Source: Paenibacillus sp. MAHUQ-63
GTDB lineage: Bacteria; Bacillota; Bacilli; Paenibacillales; NBRC-103111
NCBI RefSeq assembly: GCF_028765165.1
Contig: NZ_JARADB010000002.1
Location: 248,001-312,000, forward strand
Reading direction: 5' to 3'
DNA: 64,000 nt
Position numbers and translations under genes: made by a program. The notes under the pieces are model-generated. The model was not told the origin of the DNA, made no database searches, and saw only the letters and a list, made by a program, of their open reading frames with translations. Shown one piece after another: positions 61,690 to 64,000 of the stretch. Positions within the stretch are counted from its first letter, which is position 1. The number at the start of each line of letters is the position of its first letter.

Positions 61690-61727
61690 AGAGTCGGCGA
61701 TGCGGGTGTTCATGCAGGACCGGCTCT
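61690..61727 (+). promoter_or_regulatory. Intercistronic hairpin between SBP and permease genes
   Basis: AGAGTCGG pairs with CCGGCTCT (one G-T pair) and an inner TGC/GCA adds to it. No T-run follows. Such hairpins after binding-protein genes often keep that message more abundant than the permease part. Confidence 0.5.
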
Positions 61728-61752
61728 TTGCACTTACTTAGGGGTGATCAAG

Positions 61753-62619
61753 ATGGCCAAGGTATTCAAACGAACGTACTCATATGCTTTTCTGCTTCCT
61801 GCAGCCATAATTTATTTGTTGATCTTTATTTTTCCGACCATGCTGTCATTTTTCTTCTCCTTAACGAGATGGGATTTAACGAGCTGGACGTTCATCGGCT
61901 TCGACAATTTTAAAATGTTTTTTCAAGAGGCGTCGCTACTGATCGGTTTCAAAAATACGTTGATCTATGCGATCGTCACCTGCGTACTGAAGGTTGTTCT
62001 CGGCCTGCTCCTGGGCGTCTTCCTGACATCAAAAATAAGAGCCAAAGGCTATCTGCGGTCTGTCATATTTTTCCCTACCCTCCTTAGCACCATCGCCGTC
62101 GGTATCACGTTCAGCATGATGATGCATCCGTCTCAAGGACTGATTAATACGGCGCTTGCCGCGATCGGCATCGCCGGTCCGGATTGGTTGGGCGATACGC
62201 GCATTGCGCTGTTATCGGTGGCTCTTGTCGATGTTTGGAAAGGAGTAGGCTTTGCGACCGTTATTTACATCGCCGGCATACTCTCCATCCCGCAGGAATA
62301 TTATGAAGCGCTGGAGATGGATGGAGGAGGTGCTTTCCACAAGTTTTGGAACATTATTTTACCGTTAAGCCGTCCTGCTACGAACTCTGTCATCATTCTG
62401 TCTTTTATCGGCGGATTGCGCTCCTTCGATCTGGTCTGGGCAATGACCAAAGGCGGACCGGGTTTCACGACCGACCTCATCGCATCCATCATTTATAAGC
62501 AGTATCAGGGCGGATATTACGGCCTTGCTACTGCCGGCAATGTCATCCTATTCATCGTTGTTACGGCTTTAGCCCTTCCGCTATATACGTATTTGAACAG
62601 AAAAGAGGCTGAGCTATGA
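61753..62619 (+). CDS. Sugar ABC transporter permease, MalF-type (second locus)
   Basis: About 288 aa from ATG 61753, eight bases after GGGG; a GTG nine bases earlier is possible. Six membrane helices and the EAA loop EALEMDGGGAFHKFWNIILPL. The stop overlaps the next gene by four bases (ATGA). As in the first locus no ATPase gene is present. Confidence 0.9.
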   Translation: MAKVFKRTYSYAFLLPAAIIYLLIFIFPTMLSFFFSLTRWDLTSWTFIGFDNFKMFFQEASLLIGFKNTLIYAIVTCVLKVVLGLLLGVFLTSKIRAKGYLRSVIFFPTLLSTIAVGITFSMMMHPSQGLINTALAAIGIAGPDWLGDTRIALLSVALVDVWKGVGFATVIYIAGILSIPQEYYEALEMDGGGAFHKFWNIILPLSRPATNSVIILSFIGGLRSFDLVWAMTKGGPGFTTDLIASIIYKQYQGGYYGLATAGNVILFIVVTALALPLYTYLNRKEAEL

Positions 62620-63446
62620 GCAGAAAAATAAGAGGCTTAACCCTTGAAATCGCTGCCATTGCGATGACGGTCGTGATCTTCTGGATACCGTTCTATTTCG
62701 TTATTGTGAATGCGCTGAAAGATAAGAAAGAATCGGCGCTGCTGAGCTTGGCATGGCCTTCGTCGATCCATTTATGGGACAATCTCAAGGAAGTTGTCAT
62801 GGCACGTAACTATATGCTGCTGCGGGCGTTCTACAACAGTACGCTGCTGACCGTGCTATCGATCGTCGTATTGGTGCTCGTGTGCGCCATGGCCGGTTAT
62901 GTCATGCAGCGCCGAACGGACCGCTTGACGCCTTGGCTGAACTTCTTCGTGCTCTCGGGACTCATCATACCGCCTGCGATCGTCCCGACCATCTGGGTGC
63001 TCGATGGAATCGGCTTGTTCAAGACATTGCCGGGACTTATTCTCGTCGAAGTGGCGCTTGGCTTTCCATTTGGCGTGCTGCTATATAAAGGCTTCATGTC
63101 TACCATTCCGCGCGAAGTCGATGAGGCTGCGGTTGTGGATGGCTGCGGCGGATTGAAGCTGTTCTATAAGATTATCCTGCCGCTTCTGCAGCCGGTGACG
63201 GCAACGATTATTGTGACATCGTCCGTCGGCATTTTCAATGACTTTACGAATCCGCTGTATTTTTTCCCGGGTGCGAAGAACGCAACGGTGCAGCTTACTC
63301 TATACAATTTTCAAAGCCAATTCGTTACGCAATGGAATTTGCTGTTCATGAATATTTTGCTGATTACGTTACCGCCTCTCGTTTTGTTTATTTTCTTCAA
63401 TAAAAAAATTGTGGCCGGGATGACGGCTGGCTCCGTCAAAGGCTAA
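62616..63446 (+). CDS. Sugar ABC transporter permease, MalG-type (second locus)
   Basis: 276 aa, six membrane helices, EAA loop DEAAVVDGCGGLKLFYKIILPL. It completes the importer channel with the preceding gene, to which it is translationally coupled by the ATGA overlap. The rhamnosidase gene starts 28 bases downstream, so all four probably share one transcript. Confidence 0.9.
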   Translation: MSRKIRGLTLEIAAIAMTVVIFWIPFYFVIVNALKDKKESALLSLAWPSSIHLWDNLKEVVMARNYMLLRAFYNSTLLTVLSIVVLVLVCAMAGYVMQRRTDRLTPWLNFFVLSGLIIPPAIVPTIWVLDGIGLFKTLPGLILVEVALGFPFGVLLYKGFMSTIPREVDEAAVVDGCGGLKLFYKIILPLLQPVTATIIVTSSVGIFNDFTNPLYFFPGAKNATVQLTLYNFQSQFVTQWNLLFMNILLITLPPLVLFIFFNKKIVAGMTAGSVKG

Positions 63447-63474
63447 GGGCCGCAACAATCAGAGGAGGATTACG

Positions 63475-64000
63475 ATGGACAATTTGAAAGTTACATCCTT
63501 GAAGTGTGAATACAGGACCAATCCGCTCGGCATCGGTGCCGAGCGTCCGCAGCTCAGCTGGCAGATCGAATCCGAGCGCCGCGGTACGCTGCAGCGGGGA
63601 TATCGGATTGCGGTAGCCGGCGAAGACGGCGATTTCGACCAGCCTGTCTGGGACACAGGGTACACGGAATCCGACCAATCGATTCAGATTGCCTACGCCG
63701 GACAATCGTTGAAGTCAAGGACCCGCTATCTGTATAAAGTGAAAGTCTGGGATCATTTCGGCCGAGAATCCGCATGGAGCGAGACGGCTTGGTGGGAGAT
63801 GGGACTGCTGGCGCGCACCGAATGGCAGGCGGAATGGATCGCCCCGCATCCGGATGACATCGATCCGAACGCCCAGCCAGCTTTCCAGCTTCGCAAGCCG
63901 TTCCATGTGACTGGCGATGTGAAGAAGGCGCGCATCTATGCGACGGCAGCCGGCGTATATGAGCTGTACGTGAACGGATCTCGCGTTTCGGACGAATGCC
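63475..64000 (+). CDS. Alpha-L-rhamnosidase, GH78, N-terminal part (cut by window end)
   Basis: The reading frame starts at ATG 63475, six bases after AGGAGG, and stays open to the last base (175 codons). The text CEYRTNPLGIGAERPQLSWQ, GYRIAVAG, WDTGY, SRTRYLYKVKVWDHFGRESAWS and AEWIAPH is characteristic of the fibronectin-like N-terminal domain of bacterial GH78 alpha-L-rhamnosidases, and the start of the next beta-sandwich (RIYATAAGVYELYVNGSRV) follows. No signal peptide is present, so it would act on imported oligosaccharides. The catalytic (alpha/alpha)6 barrel lies outside the window, so activity cannot be judged. Confidence 0.88.
   Translation, partial: MDNLKVTSLKCEYRTNPLGIGAERPQLSWQIESERRGTLQRGYRIAVAGEDGDFDQPVWDTGYTESDQSIQIAYAGQSLKSRTRYLYKVKVWDHFGRESAWSETAWWEMGLLARTEWQAEWIAPHPDDIDPNAQPAFQLRKPFHVTGDVKKARIYATAAGVYELYVNGSRVSDEC

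Overview
The window looks like a chromosome segment from a Paenibacillaceae bacterium (Paenibacillus or a close relative). This is inferred from several traits: SLH-anchored surface proteins, YesM/YesN-type sensor kinase and AraC-type response regulator pairs beside sugar ABC transporters that lack their own ATPase, lipoprotein solute-binding proteins, strong AGGAGG-type ribosome binding sites with TTG/GTG starts, CcpA-type cre boxes, an mtlA-mtlR-mtlF-mtlD operon, and many GC-rich intergenic hairpin repeats. Almost all genes lie on the + strand.

Layout. 1-403: tail of an AraC-family regulator. 467-5582: an SgrR-like regulator divergent from an MFS exporter, then a TetR regulator divergent from a short-chain dehydrogenase, with palindromes on the promoter. 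5583-7060: a gene-poor stretch with a 57-bp minisatellite. 7061-15962: a three-gene pectin operon (a secreted multidomain protein, a CE8 pectin methylesterase/PL1 pectate lyase fusion, and an SLH-anchored protein). 16045-18519: a PadR-GNAT pair divergent from a small gene under twin palindromes, then an AT-richer secreted protein.

18809-45665 is the most remarkable part. I read it as one galactan/arabinogalactan utilisation locus. It holds two ABC permeases, a GH42 beta-galactosidase, a YesM/YesN two-component pair, a solute-binding lipoprotein, and then four large secreted proteins. Three are enzymes: a GH30 plus GH43 double galactanase of 2107 aa and two GH29 fucosidase-type proteins of 1491 and about 1310 aa. 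Each enzyme ends with the same cassette: two Ig-like domains, a cohesin, a FIVAR-like helical domain and a type-I-like dockerin. The fourth protein carries one cohesin plus three SLH repeats and looks like a cell-surface anchor. With a cohesin and a dockerin on every enzyme and a cohesin on the wall anchor, this could be a small self-assembling, cellulosome-like complex for fucosylated arabinogalactan. Three promoters in the locus (permeases, kinase, solute-binding protein) share one architecture: two A-rich sites 21-22 bp apart, a cre box, and a -10 box exactly 24 bp after the second site. The gaps between the SBP and large-enzyme genes contain stable hairpins without U-tracts.

45983-53180 is a mannitol PTS operon (mtlA, mtlR, mtlF, mtlD) extended by ptsI and ptsH. 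53181-54319 is gene-free and holds two copies of a 200-bp hairpin repeat. 54320-55201 encodes an ADP-ribosylglycohydrolase-family protein with a perfect 23-bp palindrome at its promoter. 55465-57057 is an orphan cytosolic PAS histidine kinase. 57249 to the end is a second sugar locus: YesM/YesN pair, solute-binding protein, two permeases and the start of a GH78 alpha-L-rhamnosidase cut by the window edge. No tRNA, rRNA, CRISPR, transposase or phage gene was seen. All domain assignments are by eye, without database searches.
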